Source: Lachnospiraceae bacterium (lineage in GTDB: Bacteria; Bacillota; Clostridia; Lachnospirales; Lachnospiraceae). Taken from it: 64,000 bases of DNA. A program made the position numbers and the translations under genes. The notes under the pieces were generated by a model that was given only the letters and a program-made list of their open reading frames with translations, made no database searches and was not told where the DNA came from. The stretch lies in assembly GCA_017521605.1 (NCBI GenBank), contig JAFXCD010000044.1, forward strand, positions 1 to 64,000. The letters run 5' to 3'. The first letter of the stretch is position 1. Every line of letters begins with the position of its first letter. Positions 17,774 to 26,312 of the stretch are shown here, in pieces.

Positions 17774-20197
17774 CTATTTTACTACAATATTGATGATTTT
17801 GCCCTTTACGTAAATTTCCTTCACAATAGTCTTGCCTTCAATGGCTGCCTGCACTGCAGGAATTGCCTTTGCCTTAGCAAGTGCAGAGTCACTTTCCTCA
17901 CTTACACCAACCTCTACAACACCCTTTACCTTACCATTTACCTGGATACCGATTTCCACGCTGTCTTCCTTCAAAGCCTCTTCATCGTATGTAGGCCAAG
18001 ATTCGTAAGCTATTGTTTCTGAGTGACCCAGAATCTGCCAGATTTCCTCACCTACATGAGGACAGATACAGGAGAACATCTTTACAATGCCTTCTGCATA
18101 CTCTCTGGGACACTTATCAGTCTTGTAAGCCGCATTCATGAAAATCATCATCTGGCTGATAGCAGTATTGAAGCCAAGCTGCTCGAAGTCACTTGATACC
18201 TTCTTCACAGTCTGGTGATATACCTTAGTCAGGGTACCATCATTGTCCTCACTGATTCTATCTTCGTTGGTAAAATATGCCCATACACGGTTGATGAATC
18301 TTCTGGCACCTTCTACACCCTGAGGGCTCCAAGGTTTGGATACCTCCAAAGGTCCCATAAACATCTCATAAAGTCTCAAGGTATCTGCGCCGAATTCATC
18401 AATAACATCGCTGGGATTTACTACGAATTCCGGGAAACGCTTGCCCATCTTGATACCGTTGGCACCCAGAATCATACCCTGATGTACCAGCTTCTTAAAA
18501 GGCTCCTTCACAGGTGACAAGCCCTTGTCATACAAATAGCGGTTCCAGATTCTGGAGTAAATCAGATGACCTACCGCATGCTCAGGTCCACCGATATAAA
18601 GGTCAACCGGCATCCAGTGCTTCAAAAGCTCCTGATTTGCAAATTCATTTTCATTCTTAGGGTCAATGTATCTTAAGAAATACCAGCTGGATCCTGCACT
18701 ACCGGGCATGGTAGAGGTCTCACGAAGACCCTTAATACCATTATTATCATAGTGCTTCCACTCTTCTGCATTTTCCAAAGGTGCCTTGCCGTTCTTGCCC
18801 TTGTAATCCTCAAGTTCAGGCAAAATCAAAGGTAATTCTGCATCATCCAGCACATGAATCTGGCCATCCTCGCCGTGTACCACAGGAACAGGCTCACCCC
18901 AGTAACGCTGACGTGCAAAAATCCACTCACGGAAGTGATAATTTACGGTACGACGAGCCACGCCCTGCTTTTCCAACTTGCAGGTAATAGCTTCTTTTGC
19001 TTCTTCTACAGTAAGGCCGGTGAATTCCTCAGAATTCATGAGTTTGCAGCCCTTGCCTAAGTAATCGCCCTTTTCAAATGCACATTCACTTACATCTCTG
19101 CCTTCGATAACCTGAATCATAGGGATGTTGTGTGCGATAGCGTACTCAAAGTCACGCTGGTCGTGGGAAGGTACTGCCATAACCGCACCGGTACCATAGC
19201 TTGCCAATACGAAATCACCAATGTAAAGAGGCACTTCCTTGCCATTTACAGGGTTGATTGCATACAAGCCCTTCAAAGGGCAACCGGACTTGGTCTTATT
19301 TAATTCAGTACGGTCCATATCGTTCTTCTTTAAGGTTTCGTCGATATAAGCCTGTACCTCTTCTTTATTTTCAACGCGAGGCATCAAATCCTTTACAATC
19401 TGTCCGTCGGGAGCCAGTACCATAAAGGTAATACCATAGATGGTTTCGATACAAGTGGTGTAGATAGAGAACTTACCGCCGCCTACAATTTCAAAATCCA
19501 CTTCCACACCTTCGGACTTACCAATCCAGTGTCTCTGGATGTCCTTGGTAGATTCCGGCCAGTCGATTTCCTCCAAACCTTCCAACAGCTTCTCAGCAAA
19601 AGCCGGCTGGTTGATAACCCACTGCTTCATATTCTTACGGATAACAGGGTAGCCGCCACGCTCGCTCTTACCATCAATAACCTCATCATTGGAAAGAACG
19701 GTTCCCAGCTCCTCGCACCAGTTTACAGGCATATCGATGTACTTAGCATAGCCATCCAGATATAACTGCTTGAAAATCCACTGGGTCCACTTATAGAAAT
19801 CAGGGTCACTGGTTGCAATCATCTTGTCCCAGTCATAGTCGAAGCCCAGCTCTGTTAACTGCTTAGAGAAGGTCTCAATATTGTCCTGGGTAAATCCGTT
19901 GGGATGATTACCGGTGCTTACCGCATACTGCTCTGCGGGCAGGCCGAAGGAATCATAGCCCATGGGATGCAATACATTGTAGCCCTGCATACGCTTCATA
20001 CGGGAAATAATATCGGTTGCTGTATAGCCTTCGGGATGGCCTGCATGAAGACCTACTCCGGAAGGATAAGGGAACATATCCAATGCATAATATTTGGGCT
20101 TACTGAAATCCCACACATCAGTCTTGAAGGTGTGGTTCTCTGCCCAATATTTTTGCCATTTGGGTTCCACTTCTTTGGGATTGTACACTCTTTCCAT
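17774..20197 (-). CDS. leuS: Leucine--tRNA ligase with altered signature motifs
   Basis: Class I synthetase of 807 residues charging tRNA-Leu. The HIGH region reads GLHAGHPEGY (about 49-58) and the overall layout fits bacterial LeuRS. Two motifs differ from the usual form. KMSKS is KMGKR (583-587), and the editing-site Thr-rich stretch is TTCIET (247-252) where the Escherichia coli enzyme has TTRPDT at the same numbering. HDQRDFEYA of the editing domain remains. No T-box is visible upstream. The gene is full length, so I read it as a functional, divergent LeuRS rather than a relic. Confidence 0.94.
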   Translation of the reverse strand: MERVYNPKEVEPKWQKYWAENHTFKTDVWDFSKPKYYALDMFPYPSGVGLHAGHPEGYTATDIISRMKRMQGYNVLHPMGYDSFGLPAEQYAVSTGNHPNGFTQDNIETFSKQLTELGFDYDWDKMIATSDPDFYKWTQWIFKQLYLDGYAKYIDMPVNWCEELGTVLSNDEVIDGKSERGGYPVIRKNMKQWVINQPAFAEKLLEGLEEIDWPESTKDIQRHWIGKSEGVEVDFEIVGGGKFSIYTTCIETIYGITFMVLAPDGQIVKDLMPRVENKEEVQAYIDETLKKNDMDRTELNKTKSGCPLKGLYAINPVNGKEVPLYIGDFVLASYGTGAVMAVPSHDQRDFEYAIAHNIPMIQVIEGRDVSECAFEKGDYLGKGCKLMNSEEFTGLTVEEAKEAITCKLEKQGVARRTVNYHFREWIFARQRYWGEPVPVVHGEDGQIHVLDDAELPLILPELEDYKGKNGKAPLENAEEWKHYDNNGIKGLRETSTMPGSAGSSWYFLRYIDPKNENEFANQELLKHWMPVDLYIGGPEHAVGHLIYSRIWNRYLYDKGLSPVKEPFKKLVHQGMILGANGIKMGKRFPEFVVNPSDVIDEFGADTLRLYEMFMGPLEVSKPWSPQGVEGARRFINRVWAYFTNEDRISEDNDGTLTKVYHQTVKKVSSDFEQLGFNTAISQMMIFMNAAYKTDKCPREYAEGIVKMFSCICPHVGEEIWQILGHSETIAYESWPTYDEEALKEDSVEIGIQVNGKVKGVVEVGVSEESDSALAKAKAIPAVQAAIEGKTIVKEIYVKGKIINIVVK

Positions 20198-20291
20198 TTT
20201 TTTGCCTCTTTTCGTTTAAATAATTACACTTTATCATACTAAAATATATCTGCTCAACATTTTAGTCGGTTATATGGGAAATGTCAAATGC

Positions 20292-20338
20292 TTTTTATAC
20301 TGTTCCATCAATGGTTTTTTTATACTGTTCCATCAATG
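20292..20338. repeat. Two direct repeats of 22 bp
   Basis: The unit TTTTTATACTGTTCCATC plus AATG occurs at 20292-20313 and again at 20317-20338, a 25-bp period. It lies between the end of the next gene and the leuS leader. Probably a local tandem duplication. Confidence 0.85.
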
Positions 20339-20340
20339 TT

Positions 20341-20901
20341 TTACTTATTTTCCGGCTTGGCCGAGAATCCCTTGGGTAAATGCTCTTTTGGAATATAATT
20401 TTCATAATCTATATCTGAAAAACCGTTACAAAATTGCAATTCCACATAAATGAATTGATGATTTGTCTTGTCTGCCAAAGCATAAATATAGCCATAATAA
20501 TCATCTGCATATACTGCGCAAAGCTCGTAGGGAAATTCTGTTGCTCCGTAAATATAGATATCCTCTGACGAAGAAAGTGCCTTAAGCCTTTCATATTCTG
20601 CTTTATACGTATCAGCATCACAACTATAAACCAGATATCCCATATAACAAGCGTCCCACGGATTATAGTAATAATAAATAAAATCTTTTACTTCAACCTT
20701 TTCGGGAATTACATCCGGAAAAATATCATTATAAGTATCATAATGTTCTTTGTACTTACCTTCTGCCCCAAGATACGTTTCATATTGACTGATATCAGTT
20801 ACTTTCTCCGTACTATCAATGATATCCCAAAGCAAAAGAATGACAATGGCAACAATCACCACCATAATGATACTTAAAGTGGTTTTTGCTTTTTTATTCA
20901 A
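20341..20901 (-). CDS. Membrane-anchored hypothetical protein
   Basis: Protein of 186 residues with one N-terminal transmembrane segment (about 7-27) following a Lys-rich start, so the rest is probably outside the cell. The outer part is rich in Tyr and Asp, with YYYNPWDACYMGYLVY and a predicted mixed alpha/beta pattern. A GGAGGGAG site precedes the ATG. No family recognised. It lies downstream of araD on the same strand but after a likely terminator, so it may have its own promoter. Confidence 0.65.
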   Translation of the reverse strand: MNKKAKTTLSIIMVVIVAIVILLLWDIIDSTEKVTDISQYETYLGAEGKYKEHYDTYNDIFPDVIPEKVEVKDFIYYYYNPWDACYMGYLVYSCDADTYKAEYERLKALSSSEDIYIYGATEFPYELCAVYADDYYGYIYALADKTNHQFIYVELQFCNGFSDIDYENYIPKEHLPKGFSAKPENK

Positions 20902-20917
20902 ATTTACTCCCTCCTCA

Positions 20918-20957
20918 ATAAAATCTCTTTCCGTTTTTACACGAAAAGAGATTTTTC
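20918..20957 (-). terminator. Terminator of araD
   Basis: The arms AAAATCTCTTT and AAAGAGATTTT enclose a 14-nt loop; on the minus strand the stem is followed by ATTTTATTG. It lies just after the araD stop. Confidence 0.75.
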
Positions 20958-20961
20958 TCCA

Positions 20962-21660
20962 CTAATTATTTTGTCCGTAGTAAGCATTCGCACCATGCTT
21001 TCTATAGTAATGCTTATCCTGGAGCTCCTGAGGTGCAGGCTGAATACGTGGATTAATGGTTTCTGCACGATAGGCCATCTTTGCTACCTCTTCCAATACC
21101 ACTGCGTTATGTACTGCGTCATGAGCATCCTTTCCCCATGCGAAGGGGCCATGATTCTTGCAAAGCACTGCTGGTACTGCCATAGGATCCTTGTCCATAC
21201 GCTTGAATTCATCCACAATCAAAAGACCGGTATTGGTCTCATAAGCAGCTTCGATTTCTTCCTTAGTCAGACATCTCACGCAGGGAACCTCTCCGTAAAT
21301 ATAGTCTGCATGTGTAGTTCCGTAGCAAGGAATACTTCTGCCTGCCTGTGCCCAGCTGGTAGCGTAAGAAGAATGAGTATGTACCACACCACCGATTTCA
21401 GGGAATGCCTTGTACAGCTCCAAATGAGTAGCGGTATCGGAAGATGGGTTGTATCTGCCCTCTACCTTATTACCTTCCAAGTCCATAACCACCATATCTT
21501 CGGGAGTTAACTTGTCATATTCCACACCACTCGGCTTGATTACAAAATATCCTGTTTCTCTGTCGATGGCACTGACATTACCCCAGGTAAAGGTCACCAG
21601 ACCATACTTAGGCAGGTCCATATTTGCTTCATACACTTTTTTCTTTAATTCTTCTAACAT
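20962..21660 (-). CDS. araD: L-ribulose-5-phosphate 4-epimerase (class II aldolase family)
   Basis: Zinc-dependent enzyme of 232 residues that converts L-ribulose 5-phosphate to D-xylulose 5-phosphate. Motifs include TWGNVSAID, the substrate-loop KPSGVEYD, the zinc ligands in [14 protein letters not shown] and the later HGPFAWG. Length and order match AraD/SgaE. The product feeds the pentose phosphate pathway served by rpe and transketolase nearby. It is a single-gene unit with its own promoter and an operator-like dyad. No araA or araB lies adjacent; the FGGY kinase at 35544-37136 is a possible partner. Confidence 0.93.
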   Translation of the reverse strand: MLEELKKKVYEANMDLPKYGLVTFTWGNVSAIDRETGYFVIKPSGVEYDKLTPEDMVVMDLEGNKVEGRYNPSSDTATHLELYKAFPEIGGVVHTHSSYATSWAQAGRSIPCYGTTHADYIYGEVPCVRCLTKEEIEAAYETNTGLLIVDEFKRMDKDPMAVPAVLCKNHGPFAWGKDAHDAVHNAVVLEEVAKMAYRAETINPRIQPAPQELQDKHYYRKHGANAYYGQNN

Positions 21661-21720
21661 AATCTATTTCCTTTCCGGCGCCTTGCGCCTTTCATAATCT
21701 ATAAGTCTGTCGGCATGGCT

Positions 21721-21757
21721 ATTATACATCAAAACGCTTGTTGTAGTCAAAGCGTTT
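21721..21757 (-). promoter_or_regulatory. araD promoter with operator-like dyad
   Basis: On the minus strand: TTGACT (forward 21745-21750), 18-nt spacer and TATAAT (forward 21721-21726). A dyad AAACGCTT (21732-21739) and AAGCGTTT (21750-21757), ten bases apart, overlaps the -35 box and spacer, as expected for a repressor site. Which regulator binds is unknown. Confidence 0.7.
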
Positions 21758-21837
21758 CTTTTCGTTTTGGTATAACAATGCGCCACATAGCTTCTTTTGA
21801 AAGTTTCCTCTTAGAATCTGCGGAAGGAGACAAGAAA

Positions 21838-21880
21838 AGCCGAAGCTACTCCATCTTAGAAGTCGCTTCGATTTTTATTT
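21838..21880 (-). terminator. Terminator after the histidine kinase gene
   Basis: CGAAGC and GCTTCG arms with an inner partly paired region, about 18 bp after the kinase stop; the minus-strand side ends in GGCTTTTCTTG and the plus-strand side in ATTTTTATTTATT. Probably works from the minus strand. Confidence 0.6.
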
Positions 21881-21897
21881 ATTACTATTGCTGCTAT

Positions 21898-23187
21898 TTA
21901 TAAATTTCTTTCTAAATCTGCTTTCAGCCACACCGTAAATCTGGTCCCAATCTCCGGACTGGAAAGCACCTCTATTTTTCCATCATGGGCATCTACAATC
22001 CACTTGGCGATAGACAGTCCCAGTCCTGAACCTCCGGTATTACCATTACGTGCCTTATCCGAACGATAGAACGGCTCAAAAATATGCTTCACATCCTCAC
22101 CCTGCATACCGATACCCTCATCCTGCACTACATACCCTACACAATCGCCGTTTGTTTTCACACGAAACTGTATGGTAGACCCTTTAGCAGAATACTTGGC
22201 GGCATTTTGCACAAAAATACGCACAGACTGCTTTATCATCGCCACATCCCCGCACATCTTTACAGGCGGAAGAATCAGATTTCCTTCTTCATCTAAAGCG
22301 CTTCCCTTGTCGCTTACAAATTCATAAGGATGATCCCTATCAATCATTAAGGATTCTTCCCACACCTCATGGATCACCTGACACAAATCAAATTCCGAAT
22401 AATGAAGTGTATTTTTTCCATTTTCTCCCCGCGCCAAAAAGAGAAGCTGCTCCACCAGCTCCTTCATATGCTCCGACTCATGCTTCAATGCCTCGATGGA
22501 CTCCTCCAATATACTCTCATCCTCTTTGCCCCAGCGATCCAGCATGTTCACATAGCCCTGAATAACCGCAATGGGAGTACGAAGCTCATGGGAGGCATCT
22601 GACACAAACCGAGCCTGCTTTTTCTGGCTTTCCCGCATGCGGTAAATCAGATTGTTCAATGCCACCTCGATACTTGCCAAATCCTTATCTCCTGTAGAAA
22701 TTCTGGCATCCGGGGAATTAGGAGAAAGATTCTCTATAGCCTGCTCCAAGCTTTCAAACTTAGAAGTATCCAGCGGCAGGGAGCTAAGTCTCTCTGCTTT
22801 GATTGCCAAATCATTTAAAGGCTTAAGCTTGCGACGGATTTCCCCTGTACCAAACAACCCACCGATAATATCTAATCCCTGCAGGACAAGAAGAACACCA
22901 AGCGGCAATATCACATAATCAATAAATTGATACACCGGATATCGATGAAAGTCCCCATGGGAGTCCTCAATAATCAGCACAAAATCCTTATAGCTTTCCC
23001 CACTCTCAATCTCTACCTTCTCCACTTCTCTGGTGTCAGGAATCTGATCTATCCTCCACTTGAAAAAGGCGCCTGCAATCAGCGCCACAATTATAATATC
23101 CAGACAAATCGTTCCCCAAAACTGCTTAAACCAGAAGCTCATATGAATCCTTCTGGCAATAGATGTCATTTTACTGTTTGCGTTCAT
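21898..23187 (-). CDS. HisKA/HATPase sensor histidine kinase
   Basis: Membrane sensor kinase of 429 residues. Two transmembrane helices (about 27-43 and 88-112) bound a short extracellular loop; a HAMP-like linker leads to H200 in SDASHELRTP, then an N-box FVQNAAKYS and G-boxes DEGIGMQ and GGSGLGLSIAK. I choose the ATG at 23187 since GGGGAG lies just upstream; the longer TTG reading enters the repeat element at 23203-23263. It pairs with the OmpR-type regulator directly upstream. The signal sensed is unknown. Confidence 0.93.
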   Translation of the reverse strand: MNANSKMTSIARRIHMSFWFKQFWGTICLDIIIVALIAGAFFKWRIDQIPDTREVEKVEIESGESYKDFVLIIEDSHGDFHRYPVYQFIDYVILPLGVLLVLQGLDIIGGLFGTGEIRRKLKPLNDLAIKAERLSSLPLDTSKFESLEQAIENLSPNSPDARISTGDKDLASIEVALNNLIYRMRESQKKQARFVSDASHELRTPIAVIQGYVNMLDRWGKEDESILEESIEALKHESEHMKELVEQLLFLARGENGKNTLHYSEFDLCQVIHEVWEESLMIDRDHPYEFVSDKGSALDEEGNLILPPVKMCGDVAMIKQSVRIFVQNAAKYSAKGSTIQFRVKTNGDCVGYVVQDEGIGMQGEDVKHIFEPFYRSDKARNGNTGGSGLGLSIAKWIVDAHDGKIEVLSSPEIGTRFTVWLKADLERNL

Positions 23188-23202
23188 ACTACTCCCCTTG
23201 CA

Positions 23203-23263
23203 TATCACAAGCAACGCTTGTGATACTGCTAAAACAGAAAGTGAAAAATCTTTGATTTTTCAC
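23203..23263 (-). repeat. Double-hairpin leader element, copy 1 (before the histidine kinase gene)
   Basis: Read on the minus strand: hairpin A GTGAAAAATC-AAA-GATTTTTCAC (forward 23241-23263), a 15-nt spacer, then hairpin B TATCACAAGC-GTT-GCTTGTGATA (forward 23203-23225); both stems are perfect 10-bp. Fifteen nt follow to the kinase ATG, including its ribosome site. It fills the gap between the regulator stop and the kinase start. Two further copies lie at 46264-46324 and 50386-50446. Confidence 0.9.
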
Positions 23264-23264
23264 A

Positions 23265-23945
23265 CTACTCCTTCACAACATAGCCCACGCCACGTACTGT
23301 ATGTATCAGCTTAATACCATAACGGTCATCAATTTTGGTCCGCAGATATCTTATATATACATCGATAATATTGGTCTCTCCCATATAATCATAGCCGCAG
23401 ACCTCGTTCATCAACTTCTCCCTGTCCAGCACGATATTCTTATTCCTCATCAGCATACGAAGAAGCTCAAACTCCCTGTTGGTCAGCTCTACCACCTCTC
23501 CATTTACCGTCACCTCATAGCGTTCCTCATCCAATGTCACACCCTTAATGGACAAATTATGGGTAGCTGTCACCGTCACCGGTCCTCGTTTCTTTAAAGC
23601 TACTCTAATTCTGGCAAGCAGTTCCTCAATGGCAAATGGCTTGGTGATATAATCATCCGCCCCCGCATCCAGTCCTGACACCTTATCCATCACCGCATCC
23701 CGGGCAGTCAGCATAATCACCGGGGTATCCTTCTCCATGCGAAGCCTGCGCAATACCTCAAGACCATTTAATCCCGGAAGCATCACATCTAAAAGTATCA
23801 GGTCAAAGCATCCGGAGAGGGCCTTTTCCAGACCCTCTCTGCCATCAAATGCCTTCTCCACTTCATTCCCCTCATGCTTTAGCTCCAATTCCACAAAACG
23901 TGCAATTTTTTCTTCATCCTCGATGATTAAAATTCGATTTGCCAT
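23265..23945 (-). CDS. OmpR/PhoB-family response regulator
   Basis: Response regulator of 226 residues. The receiver has Asp-Glu near the start (IEDEEKI), the phospho-acceptor D53 (LLDVMLPG), Thr in MLTAR and Lys in YITKPF; the C-terminal winged helix shows LTNREFELL and YIRYLRTKID, typical of OmpR/PhoB DNA binding. It is the first gene of the two-component pair, with the kinase gene 77 bp downstream across the repeat element. Targets are not evident from the sequence. Confidence 0.95.
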   Translation of the reverse strand: MANRILIIEDEEKIARFVELELKHEGNEVEKAFDGREGLEKALSGCFDLILLDVMLPGLNGLEVLRRLRMEKDTPVIMLTARDAVMDKVSGLDAGADDYITKPFAIEELLARIRVALKKRGPVTVTATHNLSIKGVTLDEERYEVTVNGEVVELTNREFELLRMLMRNKNIVLDREKLMNEVCGYDYMGETNIIDVYIRYLRTKIDDRYGIKLIHTVRGVGYVVKE

Positions 23946-23971
23946 AACCCTTACTATCCTCGTATGTATCT

Positions 23972-24511
23972 TTATTTATTCTGAAAATCCTTCTTAATAT
24001 TCTCACAGGTCTCTGATGCCCGCTCGCAAATCTGATTTAAGTTGATGGTTGTAGTGTCCATTCCCTGAAAGTAATACTTACAGTCACAGAATAAACCAAC
24101 TACAAGCAGAATCGTAATTAACCCAAATGCGATGAGCAGTGCCAATACAAGTACCAACACCGGAACCTTCAAAAGAAGATTCTCGTTCTTAGTCACACAG
24201 AAATCAATCTCCAAAGACTTCTGAATCACACGTCCGCACCACTTACCAAACTTACTTATCACCTCACCAATAGAGGTTCTCTGACAAGAATCCTCGTAGC
24301 TTCTCTGAGCCTGTTCAAATTCCTGTGAAGTGTCCGTACCGGAAAAAGTGGTATAACTTGCGGTGCTTCCCACATTCACCTTGCCCTGCTTCTCCAAATA
24401 AATCATAGCATCCAGCATATCATAATTACATGCTTCCATAGCTTCCTTTGCGTCCTCAAATGATACATTTGCTTTCTCTCTTAATGCTTCAACCTTTTCA
24501 AAATTTTCCAT
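23972..24511 (-). CDS. DUF4342 (UBA-like) membrane protein
   Basis: Protein of 179 residues. The N-terminal 45 residues form a UBA-like three-helix fold with KANVSFEDAKEAMEACN, as in DUF4342. One long hydrophobic segment (near 118-142) follows, and a charged C-terminal tail. DUF4342 proteins are uncharacterised; some neighbour cell-envelope or stress regulators. It starts upstream of the OmpR-type regulator gene, 26 bp away on the same strand, so it is probably the first gene of that unit and perhaps linked to its sensing. Confidence 0.8.
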   Translation of the reverse strand: MENFEKVEALREKANVSFEDAKEAMEACNYDMLDAMIYLEKQGKVNVGSTASYTTFSGTDTSQEFEQAQRSYEDSCQRTSIGEVISKFGKWCGRVIQKSLEIDFCVTKNENLLLKVPVLVLVLALLIAFGLITILLVVGLFCDCKYYFQGMDTTTINLNQICERASETCENIKKDFQNK

Positions 24512-24674
24512 TTTCTTTATCCCTTTCTGATTTTAACTTTTTTGTTAGATTTGTTTCAGCTGATGGTTATATACTACAACAGATAAATTAATCTAAAATG
24601 TGTGAAAGATTAAAATCAGATTAATAATTTAAGTTTTTTCTTTAATTTTCTACCCTGAATAATTCCCTTTTATA

Positions 24675-25178
24675 TTATACTATTCTTTCAATATGTGTAT
24701 CTGACCACTCTTCTAAACCTTCCATCCCAGATACATAAAAAATGTAAAACACGCCTTCACAATAAGTGGCATCAAGTAGTAACATGTACCTCTTATCCCC
24801 CTTACAATTCAATTGATTCATTTCACTTAAAGTCGTTACTAAAAATTCATAAACATCATTACATACATTTGTATTTATAGTAATCTGACTTGTATTTTGT
24901 AGATATTGTAGCAATAATTCAGGTACATTACTTTCATACATACCAATACTGCAACATATATTCCTTTTAGAAGCTAATGCAAGCAAAAACGCTTCCGTCT
25001 CCAAATCACCTTGCTCCTCTAAAAAATCGTTAAATTCATCAAGTGATTCAACAAATAATAATTCCTTTAGAACATCATCATACTTTTCGTATATACTAAC
25101 ATAATCATTATTTTCCAATAAGGATTGTACAGAAGCTATTTCATCAAGTTTACCTTCTAACAAAGTAAATATATCCAT
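24675..25178 (-). CDS. Orphan acidic protein, immunity-like
   Basis: A 167-residue acidic, soluble protein with no recognised family. AAGGAGGTG lies 6 nt before the ATG at 25178; an in-frame GTG three codons earlier lies inside that site. Helical N-terminal half, then a beta-rich part around KRYMLLLDATYCEGVF. Its small size, acidity and company (SMI1-type and other orphan genes) suggest an immunity protein against a contact-delivered toxin, which is a contextual guess. Confidence 0.55.
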   Translation of the reverse strand: MDIFTLLEGKLDEIASVQSLLENNDYVSIYEKYDDVLKELLFVESLDEFNDFLEEQGDLETEAFLLALASKRNICCSIGMYESNVPELLLQYLQNTSQITINTNVCNDVYEFLVTTLSEMNQLNCKGDKRYMLLLDATYCEGVFYIFYVSGMEGLEEWSDTHIERIV

Positions 25179-25229
25179 CCCCGGCACCTCCTTCTAGAAA
25201 TATTCTCATATATATTTCCTACCAAAATG

Positions 25230-26294
25230 CTACATAATTTTACCAACATGAAACATTGCGATATTACATTTTAACAGTTCTTCATTAATGTATTTCTTAA
25301 AATCATCTGAAATATATCGGCCAAAACTGCCCCATACCACTTCATCATCTGACAGACGTTCCAGCAATGTAACATCAACTACATTTTTAACTGCGTCATC
25401 TCCATAACGCCACATTAATTCTATAATCCTACAATAAATCTCAACATAATCACAGAGATTATTATATTTTAACAATTCCACAAGTGGTTCGCCCACCTGC
25501 TCACTTGCATACAGATGAAGCAATATTTCACCGTAAGTATCTATATGCTCAATCAACTCATTGCTACCTGTTCTCTTTAATTTTTTAATCAAATAAGCAC
25601 AGTCTTTAATTGTCATTTTCTTTTTATGATATGTATGATAGTTCTGCACTTCTTCCAATGTTTCCTGTTCCCAATAGCATTGAACCATGTCTTCATAAAC
25701 ATTGCGTTCAAAACACCAATCCACTTCAGCAAACCATATTACATTTTCTTCCTTTTGATATGCTGAATGGGTGTAATTCATGCGGCGGCGGAATAATTCC
25801 TCATCCCAGTTTTCGCCAATCCACTGATACCATTCCTTACTGTTTACCTCCGACATTGCGATATTATCTCCATACCGCTCCCAATCCTTATCCGTATAAC
25901 CTTCCAAGTATAATATTCCATGAAGTGCTTCTTCTGAAAAATCATACGACCGATGATTAACCAATCCAAATCGTTCCCAATACACAAAGTCTTTCGTCTT
26001 TTCCACTTCTACAACAATTACTATACAGGAATAATCCAAATCATCCGAACACAAATAAATAGGCAATATTGCCTTTTCATATGTAAGCAGCTCCCATGCA
26101 AATCTTACATCTCCAAAATAATTAAGCCTCTTCGTCCATGCCGGACATAAATCATCAAACGGTTCCGTATTTGCAGGCAATTCTTTCATCTTGTTTTGTT
26201 TTAAATGCTCACTCAAACGAACTCCATCAATGAACCATTCAAAATCAGACCATTTATCACTTTTACAAACCTTTTGAATTGCAATTCTATTCAT
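25230..26294 (-). CDS. Large orphan protein, possibly immunity-related
   Basis: Soluble protein of 354 residues with no recognised family. The first half is Trp/Tyr-rich (for example EWFIDGVRL and WELLTYEK), the second half contains helical segments resembling repeats around VELLKYNNLCDYVEIYCRIIE. GAGGAAAAG precedes the ATG. It starts 18 bp after the endonuclease V gene ends, so the two may be co-transcribed. Function unknown; I see no catalytic motif. Confidence 0.6.
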   Translation of the reverse strand: MNRIAIQKVCKSDKWSDFEWFIDGVRLSEHLKQNKMKELPANTEPFDDLCPAWTKRLNYFGDVRFAWELLTYEKAILPIYLCSDDLDYSCIVIVVEVEKTKDFVYWERFGLVNHRSYDFSEEALHGILYLEGYTDKDWERYGDNIAMSEVNSKEWYQWIGENWDEELFRRRMNYTHSAYQKEENVIWFAEVDWCFERNVYEDMVQCYWEQETLEEVQNYHTYHKKKMTIKDCAYLIKKLKRTGSNELIEHIDTYGEILLHLYASEQVGEPLVELLKYNNLCDYVEIYCRIIELMWRYGDDAVKNVVDVTLLERLSDDEVVWGSFGRYISDDFKKYINEELLKCNIAMFHVGKIM

Positions 26295-26312
26295 AACTTT
26301 TCCTCAAAATAC

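Noticed and set aside
17671-20340. T-box upstream of leuS
   Set aside because: The leader between 20198 and 20340 has no TGGN-type T-box core, antiterminator or terminator stem.
23188-23214. TTG start extending the histidine kinase
   Set aside because: The extra codons come from hairpin B of the repeat element; the same peptide-like pattern appears at the cysteine desulfurase gene for the same reason.
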